A stretch of 48,181 bases of DNA, taken from contig NZ_ANBH01000076.1 in assembly GCF_000341185.1 (NCBI RefSeq), positions 1 through 48,181 on the forward strand. Direction: 5' to 3'. This DNA comes from Nocardiopsis chromatogenes YIM 90109 (GTDB lineage Bacteria > Actinomycetota > Actinomycetes > Streptosporangiales > Streptosporangiaceae). Of this stretch, positions 47,807 through 48,181 are shown in pieces. Positions within the stretch are counted from its first letter, which is position 1; every line of letters begins with the position of its first letter. The position numbers were made by a program, and so were the translations under genes. The notes below the pieces were generated by a model. That model searched no databases. It was not told the DNA's origin and saw only the letters and a list, made by a program, of their open reading frames with translations.

Positions 47807-48181
47807 GTGAAAAGCACGGGAGAGGCGGACAAGGGGCGGGACGCCCGTTCGGTCGGCGCGGGGGCGGCCACCGGGGTCCTCGCGGCGGCCGCGGCTCTGG
47901 GAGCCGGGGAGCTGGCCGCGGGGCTGACGGGGACGGCTTCCCCGGTCATCGCCGTCGGGGACGCCCTGGTGGACAACAGCCCGTCGTGGGCCAAGGAATT
48001 CGCGATCGCGGTGTTCGGGATCTACGACAAGATCGCGCTGCTCGCCGGGGTGTACGCCGCGATCGCGCTCTTCGCGGCGGTGCTCGGTGTCCTCTCGCTC
48101 CGCCGCTCCGTCGTCGGCTACACCGGGCTGGCCGCGTTCGCTGCGGTCGGCGCCGTGGCAGTGGCGGTGCGCCGCGCCGAC
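47807..48181 (+). CDS. Molybdopterin-dependent oxidoreductase, N-terminal part (cut by window end)
   Basis: The first 125 residues of a longer protein. After a basic start come hydrophobic segments: GVLAAAAALGAGELAAGL, then IALLAGVYAAIALFAAVLGV and a third, VGYTGLAAFAAVGAVAVAVR. The motif ALVDNSPSWAKEFAIAVFG between them is typical of actinobacterial membrane-anchored sulfite-oxidase-like molybdopterin enzymes, whose catalytic domain would follow beyond the edge. The GTG at 47807 is the chosen start, with GGAG upstream. The identification rests only on this N-terminal pattern. Confidence 0.7.
   Translation, partial: MKSTGEADKGRDARSVGAGAATGVLAAAAALGAGELAAGLTGTASPVIAVGDALVDNSPSWAKEFAIAVFGIYDKIALLAGVYAAIALFAAVLGVLSLRRSVVGYTGLAAFAAVGAVAVAVRRAD

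Overview
The window is very GC-rich DNA (mostly GC-ending codons, many GTG/TTG starts) from an actinomycete. The housekeeping order proS, DUF4439 pair, rimP-nusA-ylxR-infB-ylxP-rbfA-truB-ribF-rpsO-pnp-M16 peptidase is the usual actinobacterial one. A Nocardiopsis-like (Streptosporangiales) host is my inference, not something shown directly.

Region 1 (1-8036) opens with about 0.9 kb without a gene, holding a long hairpin and a decayed tandem duplication. It continues as a catabolic island: a flavin reductase facing a thiolase-fold protein plus a DUF35 partner, and an opposite-strand operon of an LLM flavin oxidoreductase, a PaaK-like protein and a FadD-type acyl-CoA synthetase. Three copies of one 8-2-8 palindrome (1533, 1606, 8019) sit at the promoters and mark it as one regulon, probably under a TetR-type repressor encoded elsewhere. 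A decayed IS605-type tnpB relic lies between the converging halves. The chemistry suggests breakdown of an acyl or terpenoid/steroid-like side chain.

Region 2 (8240-25669) holds a secreted endonuclease/exonuclease/phosphatase-fold protein and then the translation and RNA-decay core. Two oddities break the conserved order: ribF keeps only its riboflavin kinase half, and a three-repeat type I-E CRISPR array without cas genes lies between ribF and rpsO.

Region 3 (25688-32504) is stress and envelope genes: a BCCT osmolyte transporter with a small heat-shock protein behind it (the transporter seems to start at AUC), a remnant of a GntR-type regulator, an OmpA-domain lipoprotein, an MHS-family transporter and a SLOG-fold protein.

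Region 4 (32705-47204) is the highlight: a compact thiopeptide gene cluster on the minus strand. A 78-residue precursor is followed by a LanB glutamylation protein, a glutamate-elimination protein, a [4+2] pyridine synthase, a SagB azoline dehydrogenase, an RRE/ocin-ThiF protein and a YcaO cyclodehydratase ending in PxPxP. A clavaminate-synthase-like oxygenase follows downstream, and a SARP/NB-ARC regulator is divergent from the precursor. The six central enzyme genes overlap or nearly touch, so they are probably translationally coupled. The leader is a classic thiopeptide leader, but the core is unusual: seven Cys in clusters, several possible first serines, and a 14-residue acidic tail without Cys that must be trimmed or is a follower. 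The product cannot be matched to a known thiopeptide from the sequence alone. No resistance methyltransferase or dedicated exporter is seen.

The right edge holds about 600 bases without a recognisable gene and then the start of a membrane-anchored molybdopterin oxidoreductase cut by the window end.
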